From: Glycomyces sp. YM15
GTDB lineage: Bacteria > Actinomycetota > Actinomycetes > Mycobacteriales > Micromonosporaceae
Direction: 5' to 3'
NCBI RefSeq assembly: GCF_016918015.1
Contig: NZ_JAERMK010000010.1
Coordinates: 62,001 to 126,000 of the forward strand
DNA: 64,000 bases
Position numbers and translations under genes: made by a program. The first letter of the stretch is position 1. Every line of letters begins with the position of its first letter. A model generated the notes under the pieces. The model saw nothing but the letters and a program-made list of their open reading frames with translations. It had not been told where the DNA came from and did not search any database. Shown here in pieces: positions 17,798 through 26,074 of the stretch.

Positions 17798-18235
17798 CTA
17801 GCAGGCGGGGACGGTCTTCGCGCTCTCGATCCAGTCGTTGAAATCCCATGAGCCGCTGAGGTTGCTCACCCGCTGGCCCGGGTCGATGCACCGGGATTCG
17901 CCGGAGTAGTCGTCATTGTCGTAGACGCGGATCTTGTACCTGGTGTTATTGATGAACGAAGTGATCTCGTTGTCGCCGTTCCAGCCGTCGAGCTGGTACT
18001 TCTGATTGGTTCCGGTCGGTGCCCAGTTGGCGTACCTGCTGCCCGAGTAGCTCGAGTCCTCCCACATGCAGAATCGACCGCCGGAGCAGGTGCCCGCCTG
18101 GATCTCGATCTCGCCGTTCTCCTCTGCGTGCGCCGGAGCGACGCTGAGGACGACGGCCGCCGTCGTCGCGGCGAGCCCGTACGCCGCGCCGCGGAGGGCC
18201 CGGCCCAGCATCGTCTTCATCGTGGCGTCTGCCAT
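17798..18235 (-). CDS. Secreted peptidase-inhibitor I36 / crystallin-like protein
   Basis: 145 residues with a signal peptide ending APAHA-EE. The mature part has the crystallin-like motif of the I36 (SMPI) family: CSGGRFCMWEDSSYSGSRYANW, NEITSFINNTRYKIRVYDNDDYSG and four or more Cys. I36 proteins inhibit extracellular metalloproteases, though many members are only structurally similar. The ATG at 18235 follows GGGGAGA and is preferred over the longer open frame; the ATG five codons later is an alternative. It is a single gene between a terminator and the truncated DUF6528 gene. Confidence 0.75.
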   Translation of the reverse strand: MADATMKTMLGRALRGAAYGLAATTAAVVLSVAPAHAEENGEIEIQAGTCSGGRFCMWEDSSYSGSRYANWAPTGTNQKYQLDGWNGDNEITSFINNTRYKIRVYDNDDYSGESRCIDPGQRVSNLSGSWDFNDWIESAKTVPAC

Positions 18236-18410
18236 CTCGTTCTCCCCATCTTGTGCATTCGGCACCGGAAGTGCCTGCGCCGCGTGTCCGCGCGGTCTCG
18301 GCGAACCCGTCGAGCTCACCGGCCGCAGCGGTCCGAATGAGGCGAGCCGGGCACTGTAATCGGATGCGCGGCATGGCAAAGGCCACAACATCCCCGGGTT
18401 TGCGCAGGCC

Positions 18411-18887
18411 CTAGTTGTACGCGGTCGTGTAGTACCGGGCCTTGTAGAACTCCGCTCCCGAACGCGTCCGGGCCGCCACGAACGCCCCCACGTTCGGGAT
18501 GCGTTCCAGTGCATGGGGATTCCCGCCGGGGGCGGCGCTCCACAGGACGTCGTTGAGTTCCTGGTCGAGCTCACTGGTGATGTTCCAGATCCCGACCTTC
18601 CCGCCCGACGCCGCGGCCAACCCGATCGCCCCGAACCGCGCCGTGTCCCGGATGCGGCAGTCCGACAGGTTCGACCAGCCGCCCGTGCCGGGGCTCCACG
18701 TCTTGTAGGCGTTGGCGTTGCTGAAGGACTTGTTCTTGTCGAACACGAACACCTTGTTGGCGACCTGCTCGGTCACCATGATCTTGAAGTTCGCCTTGTC
18801 GGCCGACGCGACGCCGACACCGACCGCCCCGGCCGCGGCCAAGGGCGCCCCGACGGCGACCGCTCGAAGAAGGTTCCGCCTTTTCAT
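18411..18887 (-). CDS. DUF6528-type paralogue with a large internal deletion
   Basis: 158 residues with a Tat-like signal (MKRRNLLRAVAVGAPLAAAG). It aligns along its first ~135 residues with the N-terminal half of the 12821-13771 protein (FKIMVTEQVANKVFVFDKNK, WSNLSDCRIRDTARFGAIGL, GGNPHALERIPNVGAFVA). It then jumps directly to the C-terminal end of the family (RTRSGAEFYKARYYTTAYN). About 160 residues of the middle are missing, yet the frame is kept and signal peptide, ribosome site and both ends look intact. It could be a functional mini-version or a recent internal deletion. Confidence 0.7.
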   Translation of the reverse strand: MKRRNLLRAVAVGAPLAAAGAVGVGVASADKANFKIMVTEQVANKVFVFDKNKSFSNANAYKTWSPGTGGWSNLSDCRIRDTARFGAIGLAAASGGKVGIWNITSELDQELNDVLWSAAPGGNPHALERIPNVGAFVAARTRSGAEFYKARYYTTAYN

Positions 18888-19154
18888 CGCTGCTCCTCAT
18901 GGGGGTGGGAAAGCGTCCGCACCCGGTCCGGGCCGCGAACCACCCAACAGTGTGCGACAAGGGAACCAATCGCGGCGAGTGGCGCATCGGGTACACCGTC
19001 GTACCACCTGGCCCGAACTCGGCCGAAACGCTCGCCCTGCAGCTCACTGGCGGCAACCGCCGGATGCACGTGAGCGCCCGCCGAACACGAACGGGCGAGT
19101 GGGTTCGGAGCGAGCACACACCTCGACATATCCTGCGGAAGCAGCCGTCAGAAG

Positions 19155-21869
19155 GTGACCGAGGTGAGGGACGTCGAAGACCGTCTAACGCAGATCGAAG
19201 TGGCGTTCGCGCCGTCGGACCCACCGCGCGGCGGGCTCGTCGCGCTCTACCGGCTCGACGGCGGCCCGCTGCCCGAGGCACCCGGCGACCCGGGACGCAT
19301 CAGCGTCGTCACCGACGCCACCGGGGCGGTCAGTGACGTGCCGGCGGTGAAGCTCCGGCCCGAGCGGGCCTGCGAATACCTGCTCACCACACCCGCCCAC
19401 ACCGGCTCCGCCCGCGCGTGGGCCCTGGCCGCCCGCAAGGCTCTCGAACTCATCGCATCAGGCTGTGTCGCACCGGGCTTGGACGCCGGCGGCGCCGGCG
19501 CTTGGCGGATCGCCGGCATCGACGGCGAGGACGCCGAGTGGCTCCACCGCCTCGCGGACGCCATGCCTCCGGCCGCATACGCCGTCGCGGTCAACGGCCG
19601 CCTGCCCGACCCGTACCGGCTCCTGCGCGCCTTCCTCGACGCCGTCGCCGACGCCTGGACCCGCAGCCCCGCCGTCACCGCGCTTCTCGGCGAGCACGCG
19701 CTGACCGCCGCGCACCCGATCGAGGCACCCGAGTTCGCCCGCGGGGCCGCCCGTCTTGCGAACGGCCGCGACCGCGGATTCGGACCCGCGCTCGCCATCG
19801 ATCCGAGCGAGCGGAACGTGCGGATGCGCGCCCTCCTGTTCGACCGCGCCGATCCCGCGGTCCTCCGCCCCCCTGAGCCCGGTGACGAAGCCGAACTGCA
19901 GGTGGCGTTCGCGCATCTCGCCGGCGAAACCGGGTGGAGGCGGCTGCGGCAGTTCAGCCGCACCGCCGACGGTCTCTCCACCGTCCTGAACCACGACGAC
20001 CTCGCCTATCTCTTCTTGGAGGACGGCCTCTTCGATCTGCGCGAACTCGGTGTCGAAGTCCGCGCGGACACCCTCGTCAAGACCGGACCGAGCCTCTCGC
20101 TGGCCATCGAAGGGCCCGAGGCCGAAGGCGGCCTGTTCTCGCTCGACCGGCTCCTGGGCTTCAAATGGCAGGCCGCACTCGGCGACCGTGAACTCACCGC
20201 CGCCGAACTCGACCGCATCGCCGATTCGCACAGCCCGCTCGTCCAGGTCGGCGACCGCTGGATCCTGGTCGATGACGCGATGCGGGCGAAGCTCGCCCGC
20301 CGCCTCGACGCACCCGCGCCGCTCGAAGCGCTTCGCGCGGTGCTCACGGGCACCGTCGATGTCGACGGCGACCAGGTCCCCGTGACCTCATCCGGTCCAT
20401 TGCAGACCTTGCGGGAGCGACTCCACTCCAACGCGAGTGACACCACCATCCCACAACCTGAAGCGCTGCGAGGCCACCTGCGCGACTACCAGCTGCGCGG
20501 CCTGAACTGGCTCACCGGCCTGGCCGAACTCGGCCTCGGCGCCTGCCTCGCCGACGACATGGGCCTGGGCAAGACCATCACGCTCCTCGCCCACCACCTG
20601 CACCGCCAGAACGACCCGGCTACCGCCGGGCCCGCCCTCGTCGTCTGCCCCGCGTCCCTCATGGCCAACTGGGCCGCCGAGGCCGCCCGCTTCGCCCCGG
20701 GTCTGACGGTGCGCCGCTTCCACGGACCGGGCCGCACCCTCGACGACCTCGGCCCCGCCGAGCTCGTGCTGACCACCTACGCGACCATGCGGCTCGACGC
20801 CGAAGCCATCGCCGCGGTCGCTTGGAGTCTGGTGTGCGCCGACGAGGCCCAGCATGCCAAGAACCCCGCTTCGGCCACCGCGAAGGCCTTGCGCGGCATC
20901 AAATCCGGCGCCCGAGTCGCCCTCACCGGCACGCCCGTGGAGAACAACCTCACCGACCTGTGGTCCATTCTCGACTGGACCACCCCGGGACTCCTCGGCA
21001 GCCGCGAGGGCTTCCGCGCCGCCTACGGGCGCGCCGCCGAGAAAGGCGACCCCGAGACGGCCGCCCGGCTCGGCGAACTCGTGCGCCCGTTCATGCTGCG
21101 CCGCCTCAAGACCGACCCCGGCATCGCCCCCGAACTGCCCGCGAAGACGCTCACCGACCAGCACGTGCGGCTCAGCAAAGACCAAGTGGCCCTGTACAAG
21201 CGCGTCGTCGACGACACCATGGCCGAGATCCGCGCGGCCGCCGGGATCGAACGCCGCGGCCTCGTCCTGGCCCTCCTCACCCGCCTCAAACAGGTCTGCA
21301 ACCACCCCGCCCACTACTCCGGCGGCACCGACCCAGCGAAAGGCAAGTCCGGGAAGCTCGAACTCGTCGATGAACTGCTCGACACGATCCTCGCCGAAGG
21401 CGAGCACACCCTGGTCTTCACCCAGTACACGGCCATGGGCGACCTCCTCCTCAAGCACCTGGGCAGACGCGGGGTCAAAGCAGCCTTCCTCAGCGGGAAG
21501 ACCCCGGTGAAGAAGCGCGAGGCGATGGTGAACGCCTTCCAGAACGGCGAGACCCCGGTCCTCCTCCTCTCCCTCAAAGCCGCCGGGGTCGGCCTCAACC
21601 TCACCCGCGCCACCCACGTCATCCACTACGACCGCTGGTGGAACCCCGCCGCCGAAGACCAGGCCACCGATCGCGCCTACCGCATCGGCCAGACCCGGCC
21701 CGTCCAGGTCCACCGCCTCATCTGCGAAGGGACCCTTGAAGAACGCATCGCGCAGCTCCTCGAACAAAAACGCGAACTCGCCGAAGCCGTCGTCGGCTCC
21801 GGCGAGGCGGCCCTCACCGAGCTGAGCGACGACCAGCTCCTCGAACTCGTGCGCCTGGAGGAACGATGA
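19155..21869 (+). CDS. SNF2-family DEAD-box-like helicase
   Basis: Up to 904 residues. An N-terminal family-specific region (~1-430) precedes a SNF2 ATPase with Walker A DDMGLGKTITL near 466, Walker B ADEAQHAKN near 561, and a C-terminal helicase lobe with HYDRWWNPAAEDQATDRAYRIGQ. SNF2 proteins translocate on double-stranded DNA and remodel bound proteins. The GTG at 19164, three codons in, follows GAAGG at a better spacing and may be the true start. The stop overlaps the next start by four bases (ATGA), so it is coupled to the SWIM zinc-finger protein, the usual partner in bacteria. Confidence 0.9.
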   Translation: MTEVRDVEDRLTQIEVAFAPSDPPRGGLVALYRLDGGPLPEAPGDPGRISVVTDATGAVSDVPAVKLRPERACEYLLTTPAHTGSARAWALAARKALELIASGCVAPGLDAGGAGAWRIAGIDGEDAEWLHRLADAMPPAAYAVAVNGRLPDPYRLLRAFLDAVADAWTRSPAVTALLGEHALTAAHPIEAPEFARGAARLANGRDRGFGPALAIDPSERNVRMRALLFDRADPAVLRPPEPGDEAELQVAFAHLAGETGWRRLRQFSRTADGLSTVLNHDDLAYLFLEDGLFDLRELGVEVRADTLVKTGPSLSLAIEGPEAEGGLFSLDRLLGFKWQAALGDRELTAAELDRIADSHSPLVQVGDRWILVDDAMRAKLARRLDAPAPLEALRAVLTGTVDVDGDQVPVTSSGPLQTLRERLHSNASDTTIPQPEALRGHLRDYQLRGLNWLTGLAELGLGACLADDMGLGKTITLLAHHLHRQNDPATAGPALVVCPASLMANWAAEAARFAPGLTVRRFHGPGRTLDDLGPAELVLTTYATMRLDAEAIAAVAWSLVCADEAQHAKNPASATAKALRGIKSGARVALTGTPVENNLTDLWSILDWTTPGLLGSREGFRAAYGRAAEKGDPETAARLGELVRPFMLRRLKTDPGIAPELPAKTLTDQHVRLSKDQVALYKRVVDDTMAEIRAAAGIERRGLVLALLTRLKQVCNHPAHYSGGTDPAKGKSGKLELVDELLDTILAEGEHTLVFTQYTAMGDLLLKHLGRRGVKAAFLSGKTPVKKREAMVNAFQNGETPVLLLSLKAAGVGLNLTRATHVIHYDRWWNPAAEDQATDRAYRIGQTRPVQVHRLICEGTLEERIAQLLEQKRELAEAVVGSGEAALTELSDDQLLELVRLEER

Positions 21870-23071
21870 GACGCCGACTCCTCGCCGACGAGAGCCAGAC
21901 CGCGCTCGCGAACGCCTTCGCGGCCGCCCTCGACCCGATCCTGCGCGAGGCCGACTCCGGCCGCATCCAGCGCGGCCTCGGCATGGGGCGCAGCCCCGGC
22001 TGGGTCGACGGCCTCGACATCGCACCGGGCACCGTCCAGACCGTTGTCGCCGGCTCCCGCTCCGGCCGCTACCGAGTGCAGGTCCGCATCCGCGAGTTCG
22101 AACGAGCCGAGCGGACCGCTTGGGATGTGGTCGTAGGACATATGGGCTTCGGCCCCGATGTCGAACAGGGCCGGTTCGGCCGCGACCTCATCGAATGCGC
22201 CGCCGAGGTCGGATGCCCGATCGTGCCCGATCCCGATGAGATCGAGGCCGACTGCGACTGCCCTGATCCTCAATGGACGTGCAAGCACATCGTCGCCGTC
22301 CTCGCGACCCTCGTCACCGAGGTCGACCGCTCAGGTGCGGTCCTGTTGCGCTTGAGAGGCATCGACGCCGCCGACGCGATGAGCGCCCCCGCCGACCTGG
22401 AAACCGGCCGGACGCTCTGGGCCAAGACCGCCTATGAGAGTGGACCGACCGCCGCCGAAGCGTTCGCCCGCGAATGCGGCCCACTGCCCGATGCCCCTGA
22501 GGTCCCGGGCGAACCAGTACTGCAGTGCTACCACGAGAACCCGTACGACCCGGGCCGGTTCACCGCCGACCTGAACGCCGACGCACTCGACCTCCAAGCC
22601 GCGATCGCCGCCACCACCGCGCTCCTCGCGATCGACCTCCCACTCCGACCCCGGCCCGATGCGCTGGCATTGGACGTCGTGCGCATCGCCATTGGAGCGA
22701 ACGAGGCGATCCCGCGCCTCGCCGAGATCGCCGGATGCAGCCCGTTCGAACTCCAAGAACGCACGTACGCCTGGCTCTTCGGCGGCGAAGCGGGCGTCAA
22801 CGCCCTCACCGACCAGTTCCGGCCCGACCCTGAAACCCGCCAGAGCGCCGACGCGATCCTCAAGGCCCGCTTCGGTACCGTCACCCGCCGCCAGAACCGT
22901 TGGACCATCGCCTCCGAGGATCTCCAACTCCGCCTCGGCCGAGACGGCCTCTGGTACCCGTACACCAAGGAAGCCGGAAGATGGCTCCCCGACGGCCTGC
23001 CCGCAGCCGACCCCGCCGAAGCCGCGACGGGTGCCATGTCACCGGAAGAAGATCTGACGGCGACCGGGTAA
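21866..23071 (+). CDS. SWIM zinc-finger protein, partner of the SNF2 helicase
   Basis: 401 residues. The SWIM motif is visible near residues 128-143: DCDCPDPQWTCKH, the C-x-C-xn-C-x-H zinc ligand set. SWIM domains bind DNA or proteins and in bacteria are usually encoded beside SNF2 helicases. The four-base overlap with the upstream gene indicates translational coupling. The C-terminal half (LRPRPDALALDVVRIAIGA, QNRWTIASEDLQLRLGRDGLW) is family-specific without a known motif. Confidence 0.85.
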   Translation: MRRRLLADESQTALANAFAAALDPILREADSGRIQRGLGMGRSPGWVDGLDIAPGTVQTVVAGSRSGRYRVQVRIREFERAERTAWDVVVGHMGFGPDVEQGRFGRDLIECAAEVGCPIVPDPDEIEADCDCPDPQWTCKHIVAVLATLVTEVDRSGAVLLRLRGIDAADAMSAPADLETGRTLWAKTAYESGPTAAEAFARECGPLPDAPEVPGEPVLQCYHENPYDPGRFTADLNADALDLQAAIAATTALLAIDLPLRPRPDALALDVVRIAIGANEAIPRLAEIAGCSPFELQERTYAWLFGGEAGVNALTDQFRPDPETRQSADAILKARFGTVTRRQNRWTIASEDLQLRLGRDGLWYPYTKEAGRWLPDGLPAADPAEAATGAMSPEEDLTATG

Positions 23072-23143
23072 CATCGCCGAGCCGGCCCCTTCGCCACCCA
23101 GACCGCGCAGCGAGGTCGACCCGATACGAGAAGGGAACCGGTC

Positions 23144-24451
23144 ATGTCTCCGGTGTCGAGGAAGCGCAAGCCGAAGAAACCAAAGCGGACGGCAAAGCCC
23201 CAGGCTCTGCCCGGCGCGGTGGTCGGGACGCCGCCCCGTCATCGGACCGGCGCGTTCGCGGTGTTCAACCCCACGCCGTTCCACGAACCGTGGTTCGACG
23301 CCGAGAGCAAGGCACTGGTAGAGAGTGCCGAGCAGGAGTGGGAGTCCTGGTACGACGAGGATCTGCCCGGTCTCGAAGACCGGGCCTCCAGGGCGGTCGG
23401 CACGGTCCTGCTGCGGCACTGGAAAGCCGACCACTCCTCCGGCAACACCTTCAACCCCTGGCTGGGGCACCTGGCGAAGGCGGCCGCGAACCGCGCGATC
23501 GCGCTGATCCGCGCCGGAGACGACACCTGGCGGGGCCCGGCGTGCCTGTTGCTCGGGCTCGGAGCGAACCGGCCGAGCGGTCTCAAGGCCCAGGCCGACA
23601 CCGCGGTGTCCAAGCTGCGCAAGGCCCTTGACGGCCACGGCTGGCCGGAAGCCTTCTCGAGACTGGCCGCGGAGCGCACCGAGGCGACCGGCAAGGCCTG
23701 GATCGCGGTCGACGGCTACGGCGACCGGTTCGGCCTGGTGATCCAGACCGCCACCGGGATCGACGAGGAGGAGCACTACTACCTGGTCGCCGTCGAGATG
23801 GCCTCCGACAACACGGCGACGTTCGCCGGCTCGTACTCCTCGCTCGACGTCGCCTTCGCACGCTGGCGGGAGCACGTCGGCCTCAGCGCCGCGCGCGCCG
23901 AACCGAAACCAGTGACCTCCGGCCGCGACCTCTGGTTCCTCATGTACCTGACCGATCCGGGCGACATCACCTACGACCTGAACATGGGGCCCGTCCTCCT
24001 GGAGTACTTCCGGGCGCAGCGCCGCCTGGAGGACCTGGTCGCGCTCTTCCGCGGACGCGGCCTGGAGATCCCTGCGCCCGTCGGCCTGTACCGGCAGGAC
24101 CTCGAACCGGACTTCGAGCCGTTCATGGACTGGCTGACCGAACGCGGCTGGGACGAGGACGCCGTCGGCGATCGCGTCTTCACGCTCATGAACGAGTGGT
24201 ACGACGGCACCCCGCCGGAGACGGTGCACGCGATCTCCCCGCTGCGCGTCGCGGCCCGCAGCCTGACGACGCTCGACGTGTACGACATGGGTGAGGACTT
24301 CAAGGCGCTCATGACTGAATGGATCCGCTACTGCGCGGCCCGGACCGGTCTCGACGGCACCCTGACGGAGGCGGCGGTCGCCGCGGTCCCAGCGGACCGC
24401 GACGAGGCCAAGAAGGTGGACAGGAGCTTCGAACCACCCGAGGAGGACTGA
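23144..24451 (+). CDS. Unknown protein with a basic N-terminal tail
   Basis: 435 residues from the ATG behind GAAGGGA. The first ~22 residues are strongly basic (SRKRKPKKPKRTAKPQ), as in nucleic-acid-binding tails. The rest is a soluble acidic alpha/beta protein with no recognised motif; ALPGAVVGTPPRHRTGAFAV and WRGPACLLLGLGANRPSG are the most distinctive stretches. It follows the SNF2/SWIM pair by 72 bases on the same strand, so a shared role is possible. No function is assigned. Confidence 0.6.
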   Translation: MSPVSRKRKPKKPKRTAKPQALPGAVVGTPPRHRTGAFAVFNPTPFHEPWFDAESKALVESAEQEWESWYDEDLPGLEDRASRAVGTVLLRHWKADHSSGNTFNPWLGHLAKAAANRAIALIRAGDDTWRGPACLLLGLGANRPSGLKAQADTAVSKLRKALDGHGWPEAFSRLAAERTEATGKAWIAVDGYGDRFGLVIQTATGIDEEEHYYLVAVEMASDNTATFAGSYSSLDVAFARWREHVGLSAARAEPKPVTSGRDLWFLMYLTDPGDITYDLNMGPVLLEYFRAQRRLEDLVALFRGRGLEIPAPVGLYRQDLEPDFEPFMDWLTERGWDEDAVGDRVFTLMNEWYDGTPPETVHAISPLRVAARSLTTLDVYDMGEDFKALMTEWIRYCAARTGLDGTLTEAAVAAVPADRDEAKKVDRSFEPPEED

Positions 24452-24622
24452 GCCCGGAGCTGACTTCCCCGGCTGTTCCAACGTTGAGACCGGGTCAGCC
24501 GTGCAAAGGTCAGGACCCCGCTCGATGATGACTCGACCCCTCTGGAGCAGCGGATCATCGTGGTCGAGCGGACCCGACTCGGCCCCCGATGACCGCGCTC
24601 TCAGTTGCAGCGTCGGTCGGGC

Positions 24623-25933
24623 CTACGCGGTGGTGTAGGCGACCTCCGTGTAGGGCGTGCCGCACGGGGTGCAGGACGAGGGCAGGGAGAACTCGTACAC
24701 TCTGCCGTCGTTGATGAGCTGGTCTTCGACGTCGGTGACGCGGATCTGGAAGTCCGTGCCGGCATCGAGGGTCGGTTCGAGGATGTAGGACTGCCCCATG
24801 TCGCCGTTCATCTCGGCCTGGTGCCAGGCGCCGTCGGCGAAGTACTCCACGCCGTGGATGCCGTTGGCGAGCTGCGAGATCGACACGGCTCCCCAGTACT
24901 TCTGCGCGCCTTGGAGGAAGCCGATCTTGATGTCGCCGCTGTAGTCCGGCGCGGGGATGAACGACCAGGACACCTCGCGGTTGTTCCAGTGGTCGAGCAG
25001 GCCGCCGGCCGGTTCGCCGTCGAGCTGGAACCGGTTGACGGAGGAGGTGACCAGGTCGAGGTGGTAGGGGTCGTCGCGACACCAGGCGTTCGCGTCACCG
25101 CAGCTGTCGGCGACGATCATGTCGAGGGTGGCGCCGTTGTACTCGTCGGCGGTCCAGGACCCGTTGCGGCAGAACGGCTGGTTCTGCGCGCCGTCATTGA
25201 TGCCGGTGCAGTAGTCGCCGATGCTCACGCGCACCCACCTGCCGCAGTTGCGCCCGTTGTCCCAAAGCCCGATCTTGTCGGCCAGGTCGGGCGGGATCGG
25301 TCTCGGGTAGAAGTCGTAGTCGCCCGGGGTGTCGTAGACGTTGAGCGCGACGAAGTCCTGCGTCTCCAGTTCGGACTGCGGCAGTCCGCAGCCGCCGTAG
25401 GGTGATCCGAGACCGCTGAAGTGGGTCGCGTTCCCCGTCTCGCCTTCGCCGGTCGGCGGCGGCGTGGTCTCCTCCGGCGGGGTGGTGGCACCGGTGGGGG
25501 AGTCGGTCGCTTCGACCTCGCCGCAGGCGATGCCGTTCACGGTGAACGACTCCGGCGCCGATGCGGGCCCGTTGACGATGAGCCCGAACAGCTCTCTGGT
25601 CTGCCCGGCCGAAACGGCGGCGTTCCAACCGGCATCCGAGCCGGTGAACGCGGTCCCGGACTGGGTCCAGTCGACGTTCCAGGCGCTCTGGACCGTACCG
25701 GGCAGGTCGAACTCGATCGTCCAGCCGCCGATGCCCTCGGCGCCGGCCGTGAGCGACACGTTCGCCTGGTGTCCGCCGTTCCAGCTGCTGACGACGTTGT
25801 ACTGCACGGATGCGCACGCGGCGGCGTGTGCCGGGTTCGCCGCCACGAACGCCGCCGTCGCGGCGATCAGCGCTCCGGACGCCGCAGCGACTGCGATGAG
25901 CCGCCTGCGCCGTTGCGCTCCTTGGGTTTCCAT
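24623..25933 (-). CDS. Secreted expansin-like protein with CBM2
   Basis: 436 residues. A signal peptide ends near AHA-AA (about 38). A CBM2 cellulose-binding domain follows (~39-135, with CASVQYNVVSSWNGGHQANV and paired Cys), then a Pro/Thr linker and a Cys-rich expansin double-psi barrel (~170-300: ATHFSGLGSPYGGCGLPQ, FVALNVYDTPGDY, ADSCGDANAWCRDDPYHLDL). The C-terminus resembles the second expansin domain. Bacterial expansins loosen plant cell walls without hydrolysis. The ATG at 25933 follows AAGGAGG. It is divergent from the GH5 cellulase and shares its control region. Confidence 0.85.
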   Translation of the reverse strand: METQGAQRRRRLIAVAAASGALIAATAAFVAANPAHAAACASVQYNVVSSWNGGHQANVSLTAGAEGIGGWTIEFDLPGTVQSAWNVDWTQSGTAFTGSDAGWNAAVSAGQTRELFGLIVNGPASAPESFTVNGIACGEVEATDSPTGATTPPEETTPPPTGEGETGNATHFSGLGSPYGGCGLPQSELETQDFVALNVYDTPGDYDFYPRPIPPDLADKIGLWDNGRNCGRWVRVSIGDYCTGINDGAQNQPFCRNGSWTADEYNGATLDMIVADSCGDANAWCRDDPYHLDLVTSSVNRFQLDGEPAGGLLDHWNNREVSWSFIPAPDYSGDIKIGFLQGAQKYWGAVSISQLANGIHGVEYFADGAWHQAEMNGDMGQSYILEPTLDAGTDFQIRVTDVEDQLINDGRVYEFSLPSSCTPCGTPYTEVAYTTA

Positions 25934-25988
25934 CGATCGGCCTCCTTCGACTCTGGTGCGCCCGGGATCGCGGATGCGGGGCTCCACC

Positions 25989-26047
25989 TTGACAGATGTA
26001 TCTAGATCTATCAATATGTAGGGACGATACTCTTGGGATCGCTCCCA
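25989..26047 (+). promoter_or_regulatory. GH5 promoter region with a CebR-like operator
   Basis: A TTGACA -35 hexamer lies at 25989-25994 with an AT-rich -10 area about 17 bases on. At 26034-26047 stands TGGGATCGCTCCCA, differing from the CebR operator TGGGAGCGCTCCCA at a single position. CebR represses cellulase genes and is released by cellobiose. The box lies 27 bases before the cellulase start and in the shared region with the expansin gene, so cellobiose control of both is likely. The CebR protein is not encoded in the window. Confidence 0.75.
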
Positions 26048-26074
26048 GTCCAGCCTCGCGTCAGGAGCACCGGC

